This document shows, piece by piece, positions 44,178 to 53,186 of a DNA stretch of 64,000 bases. The notes under the pieces are model-generated. The model was not told where the DNA came from. It did no database searches and was given only the letters and a program-made list of their open reading frames with translations. The position numbers and the translations under genes were made by a program. Position 1 is the first letter of the stretch. Every line of letters starts with the position of its first letter. Source of the stretch: Vibrio sp. DW001 (GTDB lineage Bacteria > Pseudomonadota > Gammaproteobacteria > Enterobacterales > Vibrionaceae); NCBI RefSeq assembly GCF_029016285.1, contig NZ_CP091976.1:186001-250000 (forward strand), written 5' to 3'.

Positions 44178-44516
44178 GAGACTCTTCGTAATAAGTGATT
44201 ATGTATTATTTAAGGAAATGTAACATTTTTTACCTTGCTTACCAATGAATAACTGATTAAACGTGATGACCAACATGTTATTAATCGCAAGCTTTTATGG
44301 TGTTAACATCCCTATAACTATGTACATCAATATTTGCCAAGAAGGTTTGTAATAGCATGCTCATGATCTAATTATTGATAAAAATGTTAACCTAACTCTT
44401 GCTGTAATGCTCTTGTATTGTATGATTATATCACAATTGAATCGCTACATATACAAATACGACACCATAGCAATAGGAACGGCAAGCGTCATTCGCTCAC
44501 CCGTTAGGAGTTAACA
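44178..44516. promoter_or_regulatory. Control region between the two GntR paralogues
   Basis: 339 bp with both divergent promoters. The hexamer-containing word TGTTAAC appears twice (TGTTAACA at 44299-44306 and TGTTAACC near 44388). No TGTANTACA site is present, so neither paralogue obviously controls its own gene with that motif. TAGGAG six bases before ATG 44517 is the ribosome site. Confidence 0.4.
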
Positions 44517-45233
44517 ATGGTCACTTTTACACTCGTTGCTGAATCTAGCAAAAAAATCCATGTGCAAGTTGCAAAGCAAATCGCCAGAAAAATATTGTCC
44601 AGCGAACTTGAGCAAGGAACAAAGCTACCAAGTGAATTCGAGTTATGCGAACTTTTCGGGATCAGTCGTACAGCGTTACGTGAGTCGATGAAACTGCTTA
44701 CCGCCAAGGGTTTAATTGCCTCTAGACCGAAGGTTGGAACAAAAGTACTAACAAAAGAAAACTGGCACTTTCTAGACCCTCAATTATTGGAGTGGATACA
44801 AGATTTAAAGGGTACGGAGATTTTTTTGCACCAATTTCTTGGACTCCGAAAAGCGATAGAACCTGAAGCTTGTGCCCTCGCATCTATGAATGCGACGATT
44901 GAACAAAGAAAAGAGATCTCAGTTTTATTCCAAAATATGAACAAAGCGGCGTTAGAAGATGACGAACTGTCCTGGATTGAAAACGACTTGCAGTTTCATT
45001 GTGAGATATTTCAGTCTACAGGCAATAACTTCTTCATTCCTTTTGGTAATATCCTCTCTACTATTTTTAGGCGTTTCATCGACCGTTCAGCTGAAGGCGG
45101 CCACTATTGTTTGGATGAACACAGAGCAATATACGAAGCAATCATGGCTGGAAACTCAACACAAGCCAGGCTCGCTTCTGTTGCTTTATTGCAAGATCAT
45201 AATCAACGGCTGGCCGCAGTCTCTGACTGTTAG
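44517..45233 (+). CDS. FadR-subfamily GntR regulator, paralogue B
   Basis: 238 residues, collinear with paralogue A throughout: winged HTH (HVQVAKQIARKILSSELEQG, LCELFGISRTALRESMKLLTAKGLIASRPKVGTKV), LDPQLLEWI, FLGLRKAIEPEACALAS, and FCD segments FHCEIFQSTGNNFFIPFGN and CLDEHRAIYEAIMAGN. About half the residues are identical by eye. Such pairs may answer different ligands or form heterodimers. Likely target genes are the neighbouring uronate-type genes (inference from family and position). Confidence 0.92.
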   Translation: MVTFTLVAESSKKIHVQVAKQIARKILSSELEQGTKLPSEFELCELFGISRTALRESMKLLTAKGLIASRPKVGTKVLTKENWHFLDPQLLEWIQDLKGTEIFLHQFLGLRKAIEPEACALASMNATIEQRKEISVLFQNMNKAALEDDELSWIENDLQFHCEIFQSTGNNFFIPFGNILSTIFRRFIDRSAEGGHYCLDEHRAIYEAIMAGNSTQARLASVALLQDHNQRLAAVSDC

Positions 45234-45365
45234 GTCGTCCGCCTCTTCCCCTTTCTGTGCCTCTCTCCTATTTCTCTCCATATTTGCTCCTTTATTAGGT
45301 TTTATATTCGTAAACAGTAGAGAGCATTGTGACTCTACTTAAATAGACACTCATTTGCGTTTTTC

Positions 45366-45416
45366 CGCCTAGGGGCACCCTTTCCCTTACATTAAGGAAC
45401 TCTAGGCGTTTTTTTT
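45366..45416 (+). terminator. Terminator after GntR paralogue B
   Basis: CGCCTAG...CTAGGCG (7-bp stem, long loop with an inner GGG/CCC pairing) followed by eight T. It lies just before the EF-hand gene, so it separates the two. Confidence 0.75.
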
Positions 45417-45449
45417 AACATTTCAATGTATAAGATTAGTGAGTCATAT

Positions 45450-45728
45450 ATGAATAAAGTTGTTCCAATCAAAACCGCAATAATGGCCTTAGCGGGTTGC
45501 ATCATTGGCCTAACCACTCTTTTCTCTTACGCCAATACAGACATGCCACAAAGGCAGATGCCGCCAACTTTTGAAGAGATGGATGCAAATGGCGATAATT
45601 TGTTGAGCCTAGATGAAGTTAAAGGACCGCTGGCAGATGATTTTGATAAATTTGATGAGAATAGTGATGGCTACCTTGCACAAGATGAGCTTCCGCCACC
45701 ACCAGGAAAAGGTCAAAAGCCTCAATAA
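45450..45728 (+). CDS. Small secreted EF-hand protein
   Basis: 92 residues from ATG 45450 (an ATG at 45426 is also in frame). A signal peptide (MNKVVPIKTAIMALAGCIIG, cleavage likely after SYA) is followed by two EF-hand loops: DANGDNLLSLDE and DENSDGYLAQDE, each with Asp/Asn at positions 1, 3, 5 and an acidic residue at 12. The tail is proline-rich (PPPPGKGQKPQ). Likely a periplasmic or exported calcium-binding protein. Alginate gels with calcium, so a role in that setting is possible but unproven. Confidence 0.82.
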   Translation: MNKVVPIKTAIMALAGCIIGLTTLFSYANTDMPQRQMPPTFEEMDANGDNLLSLDEVKGPLADDFDKFDENSDGYLAQDELPPPPGKGQKPQ

Positions 45729-45783
45729 AAGATACGTTTTTTGAGTAGCTTTAACGCTGCTCATTCACGTCCAATTTAGTCAA

Positions 45784-46212
45784 TTAATGTGGTTTAGTTT
45801 GAATGAACTTCATATAGGCATTGGGTTTCCCGTTGACATATTCGGCAGCCGAGTGTGTATTGCTGTCCGCATTGCCTATAACACGGTATTCAATGAAATC
45901 TGCATCATCTTGAAATACAACAAATAAAAAACCCTCCACTATTTTCCAAGACCCTTTTCGCTGCTGGGAACCAAACATATCTTGTTCATAAGCCTTTCCG
46001 TTAGGCCTAAGTATCACTTCCGTTGATTCACCATCACTCGTAATTTTCACCCAAGGTTGTAAATGAACCTCAAAATTCAGAATTTTTCTGCGTTTTTTGC
46101 ACCACGATTCTAGCTCCTCTTTCTGTCTTTCGGACAGGTGAGGAAGGTTATCAAGCGACAGAAGCTTGTACTGATTTTCAACCCAAAAAAGTTGTATATG
46201 AAGAAGCGTCAT
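45784..46212 (-). CDS. Hypothetical protein, 142 residues
   Basis: Start at ATG 46212 is preceded by GAG eight bases upstream; an ATG at 46236 would add 8 residues. Soluble, no signal peptide. An N-terminal helical part (LSERQKEELESWCKKRRKI) is followed by a beta-rich part (TEVILRPNGKAYEQDMFG, GSWKIVEGFLFVVFQ). The second half has a lipocalin-like rhythm (GSW, then VVFQDDADFIEYRVIG), but no family is recognised. Transcribed convergently with the EF-hand gene. Confidence 0.6.
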   Translation of the reverse strand: MTLLHIQLFWVENQYKLLSLDNLPHLSERQKEELESWCKKRRKILNFEVHLQPWVKITSDGESTEVILRPNGKAYEQDMFGSQQRKGSWKIVEGFLFVVFQDDADFIEYRVIGNADSNTHSAAEYVNGKPNAYMKFIQTKPH

Positions 46213-46462
46213 TTTAGTGCTCAAAAAAAACCACAAAATTGTGATTTATATCTAAATATTTTAAGCTACTTTGATACAAACCGTTAGATAAGTCAATTGA
46301 GCACCGTTGATTGACAACAAGGGACCGTTCAAAACGTATTGAATTTACTGATAAATGGAAAGGTATTGGCTGTGATTATTTGGGAATTGAATAAAGACAG
46401 GTTATTAAAGAATTTTTGCAGCAGGAAGCAAACGCCTATAACTGAATATAGGCGCTTTTAAA

Positions 46463-47338
46463 TCAAAACAGAATCGGTAAACCAGCCGCTTCACACGCTT
46501 GGTTTAGTCTTACTTGAGCCGTTTTAATATTCTCTTCCCATTTCTCATCTTGTGCCCACATCTCAATGACAAGGGGCACGACAATATTAGACTTTTTAAT
46601 GGTTTTGAATATAGCGTCAAAATCAACTTCACCCTCACCAATAACAAGGTCACGGAACTGTCCTTTATATCCTTCTTTCACTTTGTAGGTGTCCTTCAAG
46701 TGAATTTGAGTGATATTTGGGGCACTTAACGCAAGCTCTGTACAGGTGTCATAGTTCCAACCATTAATATTACCGACATCAGGGTATGCGGTAAAAAATG
46801 GTGAACGAACCTCTCGGTTGAGGACTTCGAACTTACTTAATGAGTTAAGATATTCGGTATCCATTATCTCTACAGAGAGCATTACGCCTGCTTTTTCAGC
46901 TAACTTAGAACAATAACGCATGCCTTCAATAAAGCGTTTATGTGTTTCTTCATTTGCAGGCTCATAATAAACATCATACCCAGCAAGCTGAATGTTACGC
47001 ACACCTAGCTTATAGGCCAGCGTTATCGCTTTTTGCATATGAAGCGCGGCTTGGTCCCTAACTTCAGATTGAGCGGAACCAAAAGGAAACTTCCGATGAG
47101 CGCTTAAACACATTGATTGAAGCGGTATACCATATTGCTCGCACAGATGACGAAGCCCATAGATCTCTTCATCACTCCAATCCAATCGACTACGGCGTTC
47201 ATCCGACTCATCTATTGATATTTCAAGAAAATCGAATCCCAACTCTTTGGCTTTCTTGAGCCTACTTTCCCAAGAAAAGTCGTTTGGGAGCGCTTTTTCA
47301 TAAAGCCCAATACGGTGGCGTTCTAAGTTATTAAACAT
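46463..47338 (-). CDS. ulaE: L-xylulose-5-phosphate 3-epimerase UlaE
   Basis: 291 residues; a TIM-barrel sugar-phosphate isomerase of the UlaE/SgaU type (IGLYEKALPNDFSWESRLKKAKELGFDFLEISIDE near the start, QSMCLSAHRKFPFGS, SVEIMDTEYLNS, YPDVGNINGWN, QIHLKDTYKVKEGYKGQFRDL, VIGEGEVDFDAIF). Reaction: L-xylulose-5-P to L-ribulose-5-P in anaerobic ascorbate breakdown, cytoplasm. Last gene of the ula operon, 12 bp after ulaD. Confidence 0.96.
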   Translation of the reverse strand: MFNNLERHRIGLYEKALPNDFSWESRLKKAKELGFDFLEISIDESDERRSRLDWSDEEIYGLRHLCEQYGIPLQSMCLSAHRKFPFGSAQSEVRDQAALHMQKAITLAYKLGVRNIQLAGYDVYYEPANEETHKRFIEGMRYCSKLAEKAGVMLSVEIMDTEYLNSLSKFEVLNREVRSPFFTAYPDVGNINGWNYDTCTELALSAPNITQIHLKDTYKVKEGYKGQFRDLVIGEGEVDFDAIFKTIKKSNIVVPLVIEMWAQDEKWEENIKTAQVRLNQACEAAGLPILF

Positions 47339-47350
47339 ACCCTTCCTTAC

Positions 47351-47995
47351 TTACCAGTAACGGTTAATCTGCTTACGCAATGCTTCTGCTGTCTCTCTTC
47401 CTTTATCTCCCGCAAGCGCACGACCGGCAATGAAGGTTTTCGCTTTAATACCTTCAAAAAGATGCAGTTCTTCCGGTACAATGCCGCCCGTAATAGATAG
47501 CTCAATACCTAAATCTGATAATGCACGCATTTTGTCTAGGTCAGCATCCGTCCAACCAACTCCAGCGAGTTCCGCGTCACGAGAGCGATGGTAAATAGCC
47601 TGCTTAATGCCAAGGTCAACCCACGCCTGTGCATTTTCCATGGTCCAATTACCGTAAATTTCGATCTGAATTTCACCGTTGAACTCATCCGCCACTTTTT
47701 TACACGCCGCAATTGTTGCTATATGCGCAGCAGCAGACACTGTTATCCAATCAGCACCAGCTTCAAAAGCCATACGCGCAAGAATGGCACCGCCATCCGT
47801 CGTTTTCATATCACAGACTAAGATATGGTCTGGATGATTCTTTCTCAGCGTTGCAACAGCGGTCATTCCTTCCGCAAAGGCAAGAATAGTTCCTACCTCT
47901 ATAACATCAACAAAGCTTTCAACGTTATTGGCGACGGCAATGGCACTGGTTAGGTCTGTTTGATCTAGTGCGATTTGAATCATTGGTTTTGTCAT
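47351..47995 (-). CDS. ulaD: 3-keto-L-gulonate-6-phosphate decarboxylase UlaD
   Basis: 214 residues from ATG 47995, with AAGGA seven bases upstream; an upstream ATG at 48019 lies within the preceding gene. OMP-decarboxylase-fold KGPDC: PMIQIALDQTDLTSAI, VIEVGTIL, CDMKTTDGGAILA (metal/catalytic Asp-Lys), HRSRDAELAGVGW, SITGGIVPEEL and FIAGRAL. Reaction: 3-keto-L-gulonate-6-P to L-xylulose-5-P plus CO2. Four bp after the Cof-type phosphatase gene and 12 bp before ulaE. Confidence 0.96.
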   Translation of the reverse strand: MTKPMIQIALDQTDLTSAIAVANNVESFVDVIEVGTILAFAEGMTAVATLRKNHPDHILVCDMKTTDGGAILARMAFEAGADWITVSAAAHIATIAACKKVADEFNGEIQIEIYGNWTMENAQAWVDLGIKQAIYHRSRDAELAGVGWTDADLDKMRALSDLGIELSITGGIVPEELHLFEGIKAKTFIAGRALAGDKGRETAEALRKQINRYW

Positions 47996-47999
47996 AATT

Positions 48000-48821
48000 T
48001 TATCCTTTAATTTTCTCACGAATAAGCTGGGCTAGCCCACCTTGGTTGTTATCTGATTGACACACGAGATTAGCGGTAGCTTTAACTGTCTCATCGGCAT
48101 TGCTCATTGCAACGCCTAACCCCGCTAGCGTGATCATGGAAATATCGTTGTGGTTGTCACCCACCGCCATTACTTGCTCTGGCAGGTAACCATGTTGCTT
48201 TAAATATTCAGCTAATCGGCTGCCTTTTGAATTGCCTTTAGCGGCAAAATCGACCCGATTGAACCAAGAACGTTCTCCAGAAAAGTTATCGCTTACAAAA
48301 TTCAACGACTCTAATTCGGCGATATTTTTCGGCTCTCCTTCGATGACGAATTTCCATATATGTTCGGCTTCATCTATCTCTTCTTCGAAAGAATCAACAC
48401 GTTTGATACTTGGCCGCAGATGCTTGTCAAAACTACCTGCCCAAGACTCTAATGCCTTCATATAATCAATGGGTTGACGACGTGAATAGACCATAGAGTT
48501 AGTGGTATAGAGCACAACTTTCATGCCATAGCCTTGAGCCAACTGTAAAAACTTTTTCGCGTTTTGTTTGGGAATAGCGTTCTCTATGAGCACTTTATGA
48601 TTGCGATAGTCATAGATATAAGTCCCATTACAACAGATGGCGGGAGTATCCAGTTCAAGTTGTTCATAATAAGGTTTTGCAGCAGTATGATGACGACCGG
48701 TTACCATCAATACGTGACATTTTTCCTTCGCTTCTCGAATCGCTTGTACAACATCTGGATGAATACCATGTTGACTGTTGAGTACTGTTCCATCCATATC
48801 GAGCGCAAGAACCTTATACAT
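48000..48821 (-). CDS. Cof-type HAD phosphatase embedded in the ula operon
   Basis: 273 residues from ATG 48821 (MYKVLALDMDGTVLNSQHGI), with AAGGAG five bases upstream; the frame is open to 48956 but that part overlaps ulaF. Class IIB HAD: motif I DMDGT, motif II VTGRH, Lys in the AAKGNSKGSRL segment, motif IV VGDNHNDISMI. Like YidA, which acts on sugar phosphates. Its place between ulaF and ulaD is conserved, to my knowledge, in V. cholerae, so it probably serves ascorbate metabolism, perhaps clearing a phosphorylated intermediate; substrate unknown. Confidence 0.9.
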   Translation of the reverse strand: MYKVLALDMDGTVLNSQHGIHPDVVQAIREAKEKCHVLMVTGRHHTAAKPYYEQLELDTPAICCNGTYIYDYRNHKVLIENAIPKQNAKKFLQLAQGYGMKVVLYTTNSMVYSRRQPIDYMKALESWAGSFDKHLRPSIKRVDSFEEEIDEAEHIWKFVIEGEPKNIAELESLNFVSDNFSGERSWFNRVDFAAKGNSKGSRLAEYLKQHGYLPEQVMAVGDNHNDISMITLAGLGVAMSNADETVKATANLVCQSDNNQGGLAQLIREKIKG

Positions 48822-48852
48822 GACTGCTCCTTCTCGTAACTGATCGTTAACG

Positions 48853-49545
48853 TTATCGCTGTCCATAATAAGCATTGGCACCATGTTTTCGGTTGTAATG
48901 CTTATCTGACAGCTCTGATTGAATTTTAATATCGCTATTGAGAGAACGAGTCGCAAGAGCCATTGCAGAAACCTCTTCTAAAACGACCGCGTTGTGAACC
49001 GCATCTTTGGCGTCTTTTCCCCAAGAAAACGGAGCATGACCAGCAACAAGGACACTTGGTACCGCTTGAGGGTCAATATTTCGGCTATGAAACTCTTCAA
49101 TAATCACATGACCCGTATTTTTTTCGTATTCAACGTCTATTTCTGCAGGCGTTAAATTACGCGTACATGGAACATCACCGTAAAAATAATCCGCATGAGT
49201 CGTCCCAAGAGCGGGAACATCTAAGCTCGCTTGTGCCCAAACGGTTGCACTTCGAGAATGGGTATGAACGACACCACCAATATTTGGAAACGCTTTGTAG
49301 AGTTCAATGTGAGTATCGGTATCACTTGAAGGGTTCAAAGCCCCTTCAATTCGTTGACCTTCAAGGCTCACAACAACGATGTCATCAACACCCATATCGT
49401 CATATTCCACACCTGATGGTTTGATCGCGATAACACCTAATTTACGATCGATTTCAGAGACATTTCCCCAGGTAAATGTTACCAAACCGTATTTAGGTAA
49501 TTGCAGATTTGCATCTAATACGCGTTGTTTAAGTGCTTGATACAT
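48853..49545 (-). CDS. ulaF: L-ribulose-5-phosphate 4-epimerase UlaF
   Basis: 230 residues, class II aldolase/epimerase fold like AraD (231). [23 protein letters not shown], the Zn-binding HTHS (His pair, about 96-98), [13 protein letters not shown] and [12 protein letters not shown] are diagnostic. Reaction: L-ribulose-5-P to D-xylulose-5-P, which feeds transketolase. First of the four downstream genes, about 120 bp after ulaC. Araban use could employ the same enzyme type, but the ula setting decides the name. Confidence 0.95.
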   Translation of the reverse strand: MYQALKQRVLDANLQLPKYGLVTFTWGNVSEIDRKLGVIAIKPSGVEYDDMGVDDIVVVSLEGQRIEGALNPSSDTDTHIELYKAFPNIGGVVHTHSRSATVWAQASLDVPALGTTHADYFYGDVPCTRNLTPAEIDVEYEKNTGHVIIEEFHSRNIDPQAVPSVLVAGHAPFSWGKDAKDAVHNAVVLEEVSAMALATRSLNSDIKIQSELSDKHYNRKHGANAYYGQR

Positions 49546-49664
49546 ATCTTTTAACCTTATTTTGAATGTAAAAAACCACTCGGCATCTGTGTTGAGAAGC
49601 CGATCTTTACATGAATTAAATTGTGGTACTAAAGCCCGATTAAGAGCGCTTTAGCTAATTGAAT

Positions 49665-50129
49665 TTATTCCGCTAGCGCGGCATCTATCACTTGACAAAC
49701 GTCTTCCACTGATTGGCAAGCCAATAGCTTTTCAACATCAACGCCAGATTCGCTATCTTCATCATCTAGTACTTGAGTGACTTCCATCAGCCCTTCCATA
49801 TGTTCATCAGATGAACCTCCGGCAAGTGTTACCATCACTCTGACTTGTTCACCTTCAATATCGAGTGGCGTTGCCAAAGTAACCAATGCAAAAGCCGTTC
49901 TGTTTACGCCGTCTTCGGGGCGAGCATGTGGCATTGCAAAGTCTGGAGCGATACAGATATAAGGGCCTAATTTTTCAATACTGCGAACAATTGCTTTGTA
50001 GTAACTGGGTTCAACCGCCCCTGATGCTTCAAGCATATCAGTGCCGATTTTAATCGCTTCACGCCAGTCCGACGTCTCTACATTTAACTTAATTGAATTG
50101 TTTTCGATTAGTGATTGTTTAAAACCCAT
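49665..50129 (-). CDS. ulaC: PTS ascorbate-specific EIIA component UlaC
   Basis: 154 residues from ATG 50129, with GGAG seven bases upstream; an ATG at 50174 adds 15 unlikely residues. EIIA of the mannitol/fructose type: the phosphorylated His68 lies in APDFAMPHARPEDG. Passes phosphate from HPr to the EIIB domain fused to UlaA. Ends about 92 bp after ulaA-B; the 120 bp that follow hold TCGGC/GCCGA near 49577-49600 and CTAAAGC/GCTTTAG (49629-49655), both able to fold and perhaps lower expression of the distal genes. Confidence 0.94.
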   Translation of the reverse strand: MGFKQSLIENNSIKLNVETSDWREAIKIGTDMLEASGAVEPSYYKAIVRSIEKLGPYICIAPDFAMPHARPEDGVNRTAFALVTLATPLDIEGEQVRVMVTLAGGSSDEHMEGLMEVTQVLDDEDSESGVDVEKLLACQSVEDVCQVIDAALAE

Positions 50130-50220
50130 TATACATCTCCAGTAAAAAGGGTTGCTAGAAAGGGCTCCTAGCAACCTTTGTTTCTTATTATTTATTGATA
50201 CTTATACATTTTAATACGGC

Positions 50221-51999
50221 TTAGTTGGTTCTTTGAGCCGCAAACGTTTTGTCGATTAGCTCTACCAATTCATCACCGAATGTATTCGGGTTAAGCATAT
50301 TCTGGACACCTAGAATATATTTGCCTTCACCCACTTCCATTTCGCTTGAAAGGTGCTTAGAAGAAACGATGATATCGGTTGAAGATAATTTCGACTTATA
50401 GTCTGATACCGCACAAGAATCCATTACATGCGGGATACCTTTCTTCTCTAGATATTTACCGATTTTCATTTTCATCATCATTGATGAGCCTTGACCGTTA
50501 CCGCAAACCGCTAGGATGCTGATAGGTCGAACGCCATCTGATTGTGCGACAGCTTGTTGTACTGCTGCTATCACTTCTGGTGCTTCTTGTTGTAAATCGT
50601 TACCGCCATCTTGCGCTTGTGCATCTTCTTCCGCACGTAATTGCTTAGATGCGAAGTAGAAGTATACGAATGCTAATGCAACCAATACCCAAATGAATGA
50701 TTTAGATGCAGAGATACCAGCAAAGATAGGTGGGAAGACTAATGCCCAATCGGCCATGCCCATCCAACCGCTAAACTCAACACCATGACCACTGATTAAT
50801 TGAATTGCCCAAGCTGAACCAACCACTTCGATAATACCCATCACGAAACAGATCTTCATCACTGCTTTCCAACCACCGAAGTGGTTTGCAAACACACCAA
50901 TCGTTGCGTTAGAGAAGAACATTGGGATAAAACCAGGAATAATCATGATTGGCGAGTCAAACGCCAACATAGCAAGTACGGCTGTGAACTGACCAATAGC
51001 ACCCCACATGAAACCAAATACCATTGCGTTTGGAGAAAATGCATAGATAGCCGCACAGTCAATAGCAAGTACCGCATTTGGAATAACGCGCTCAGAGATA
51101 CCTTTAAATGCTTCAGACAATTCCGCGACGAACATACGTACGCCAGCAACAATAACTTGAATAGCAACAGCAAACTTAAGACCGGTTTCTAGAATATAGA
51201 TAGACCAATGCGTTTTGCCAGCCATTGATTGAAGGTTATCAAGACCGAAAGAAAGAAGAATGATGCCAAAGAAAACTGTCATTACGATAGCGGTAGCGGC
51301 AATACTATCGTGGAAAATATGTAGCCATTTTGGTAACTCAATATGGTCTACGCTATCATTTTTATCGCCTAGTTTCGGAGCAATTTTAACCGCAATCCAA
51401 GAGGCAACTTGTTGTTGGTGACCAATAGAGAAGCCAGCACCGCCGGTTACTGCTTCAGTGGGCTTAAACATGATGTTGGCTGAAATGCCCCAATATAGAG
51501 CCATCAATATTGCTGAGTATATGATGGTTTCCCACATTGTATAATCAAGAATATAGTAGAAAACAGCGACAAGGCCCGCTTGCTGGAACATGATATGTCC
51601 AGTAAGCATGATAGTACGTACGCCTGTGAAGCGGCGGAACAGTACCATCACAATATTAAGACCAAGCGCTAAAAGAACGGCGTAACCAACCCAAGAGTAG
51701 TCGTCACCCATGTTCTCCATTGTCGCCATCATTGTGGTGTATGGGTCGATAACAGAACCAGTCAAACCATGGAATTCAGAAAGTTTTTCTATAACAGGTT
51801 TGAATCCCTTAACTAGCGTTCCCGCACCCACTTGTACCAGCATAAAGCCGACAATTGTTTTTATAGTACCTTTAATGACTGTCGTCGTATCACGTTTCAA
51901 CAGACAGTAACCGATGCATGTTACCAAACCAAGTAGTAACGGTGCTTTCGTCATTACTTGACTGTAAAAAATATAGAATACGTCGTATAAAAACTCCAT
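50221..51999 (-). CDS. ulaA: PTS ascorbate EIIC-EIIB fusion (UlaA-UlaB)
   Basis: 592 residues from ATG 51999 ([20 protein letters not shown]), with GGGG eight bases upstream. Residues 1 to about 465 match UlaA ([70 protein letters not shown]), a polytopic membrane EIIC with an elevator-type fold. After a Gln/Ala-rich linker, residues about 490-592 are Ula[21 protein letters not shown] with phosphorylated Cys499, and NSC-type [14 protein letters not shown]. In E. coli ulaA and ulaB are separate genes. Function: imports L-ascorbate as the 6-phosphate. Confidence 0.96.
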   Translation of the reverse strand: MEFLYDVFYIFYSQVMTKAPLLLGLVTCIGYCLLKRDTTTVIKGTIKTIVGFMLVQVGAGTLVKGFKPVIEKLSEFHGLTGSVIDPYTTMMATMENMGDDYSWVGYAVLLALGLNIVMVLFRRFTGVRTIMLTGHIMFQQAGLVAVFYYILDYTMWETIIYSAILMALYWGISANIMFKPTEAVTGGAGFSIGHQQQVASWIAVKIAPKLGDKNDSVDHIELPKWLHIFHDSIAATAIVMTVFFGIILLSFGLDNLQSMAGKTHWSIYILETGLKFAVAIQVIVAGVRMFVAELSEAFKGISERVIPNAVLAIDCAAIYAFSPNAMVFGFMWGAIGQFTAVLAMLAFDSPIMIIPGFIPMFFSNATIGVFANHFGGWKAVMKICFVMGIIEVVGSAWAIQLISGHGVEFSGWMGMADWALVFPPIFAGISASKSFIWVLVALAFVYFYFASKQLRAEEDAQAQDGGNDLQQEAPEVIAAVQQAVAQSDGVRPISILAVCGNGQGSSMMMKMKIGKYLEKKGIPHVMDSCAVSDYKSKLSSTDIIVSSKHLSSEMEVGEGKYILGVQNMLNPNTFGDELVELIDKTFAAQRTN

Positions 52000-52390
52000 A
52001 TTTTTACCCCTTTTCATTTTTTAATAGTTTTGTATAGGACAGAGCTAATTGATCTATTATCTGATAAATTAACTCACGATTGTTTTGCTCACGTCACTAA
52101 ACATAACAATCATAAATAATCATTCAATGCTCATTCGTGATTATTTTGATTTAAATCAATAGTGCTCACCATTGACCATAAAAAATGTTGTTTTGATCCA
52201 CAAAAATGACTAAAAACAATCACGCTCTATATAAAACAATAACTTACATATTTTTTATGACGAGATTCAAACTTTATAACTAGTATGATTTGACATGACA
52301 ACCCGTGACCATTAGACTCATTACGAGTCAAAAGTAATCACGTAGTAATCATTTTGTGATTTGCACTGATAAAATAGTTGGTACCATAAT
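52000..52390. promoter_or_regulatory. Divergent ulaA / ulaR control region
   Basis: 391 bp. It holds the perfect FNR-type palindrome at 52146-52159 and three copies of TGCTCA (52086, 52128, 52163), two of them on either side of that palindrome, which could be UlaR-related. TGTGATTTGCACTGATA near 52350 has one good CRP half-site only. Confidence 0.5.
52146..52159. promoter_or_regulatory. Perfect FNR consensus site
   Basis: TTGATTTAAATCAA equals TTGAT-N4-ATCAA with all ten fixed bases. It lies about 146 bp upstream of the ulaA start and 232 bp before ulaR. Oxygen-responsive control of ascorbate fermentation would make physiological sense. Confidence 0.6.
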
Positions 52391-53146
52391 ATGAACGAAG
52401 TACAACGACACAATGGCATTCTTTCTTTACTTGATGACAAACACGCCATCAAAGTAAGCACTATTATTGATACTTTTAATGTTTCTCCAGCAACAGCAAG
52501 AAGAGATCTCTCTAAACTTGATGATTTGGGGAAATTAAGAAAAGTTCGTAACGGGGCTGAACGTATAGAGAAGCTTAAGAAAGTTTGGTCACCATTAGGT
52601 CCTGACAATACTGAGCATTATGGTGAAAAGACGAGAATCGCTGCTGCTGCTGCCGGTTTATGTGATAGAGGTGATAGCGTCGTTATCAACTGTGGCTCAA
52701 CTGCATTTATGTTGGGACAAGAGTTATGCGGTGAAGACATCAAAATCATTACCAACTACTTTCCATTAGCAAGTTACTTGATTGAACAAGACCACGACTG
52801 CGTCATCATTACGGGTGGTCAATACAATAAATCTAAAAATATCTTCTTAAATCCAACACCTGAATTAACAGGAACGTACGCTGGGAACTGGATGTTTACC
52901 AGTGGTAAAGGCTTTACCGAACAAGGCCTTTATAAAACAGATATGCTCACAGCGGTCGCTGAACAGCAGATGTTGGAACAAGTCGGTAAATTGGTTGTGG
53001 TGGTAGACAGTTCTAAGATTGGACAACGCTCGGGCATGTTATTTTGCACCACTTCCAAGATAGATATCCTAATCACAGGCAAAGATGCTGATCAAACTGT
53101 TATCGCAGCACTGCGAGAGAAAGGCATCGAAGTCATTCTAGTTTAA
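52391..53146 (+). CDS. ulaR: DeoR-type ascorbate regulator UlaR
   Basis: 251 residues, very close in pattern to E. coli UlaR: MNEVQRHNGILSLL, HTH VSPATARRDLSKLDDLGKLRKVRNGAE (about 31-58), VVINCGSTAFMLGQEL, IITNYFPLASYLIEQ, VIITGGQYNKSK, NWMFTSGKGFTEQGLYKTDMLTA, KLVVVVDSSKIGQRSGMLF. Known role: repressor of ula genes, relieved by L-ascorbate-6-P. Divergent from ulaA and followed by ulaG, so it can act on both directions from the shared region. Confidence 0.96.
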   Translation: MNEVQRHNGILSLLDDKHAIKVSTIIDTFNVSPATARRDLSKLDDLGKLRKVRNGAERIEKLKKVWSPLGPDNTEHYGEKTRIAAAAAGLCDRGDSVVINCGSTAFMLGQELCGEDIKIITNYFPLASYLIEQDHDCVIITGGQYNKSKNIFLNPTPELTGTYAGNWMFTSGKGFTEQGLYKTDMLTAVAEQQMLEQVGKLVVVVDSSKIGQRSGMLFCTTSKIDILITGKDADQTVIAALREKGIEVILV

Positions 53147-53186
53147 TGAATCAATACGGTTATTAACAAATCAATAGGGTTATACG

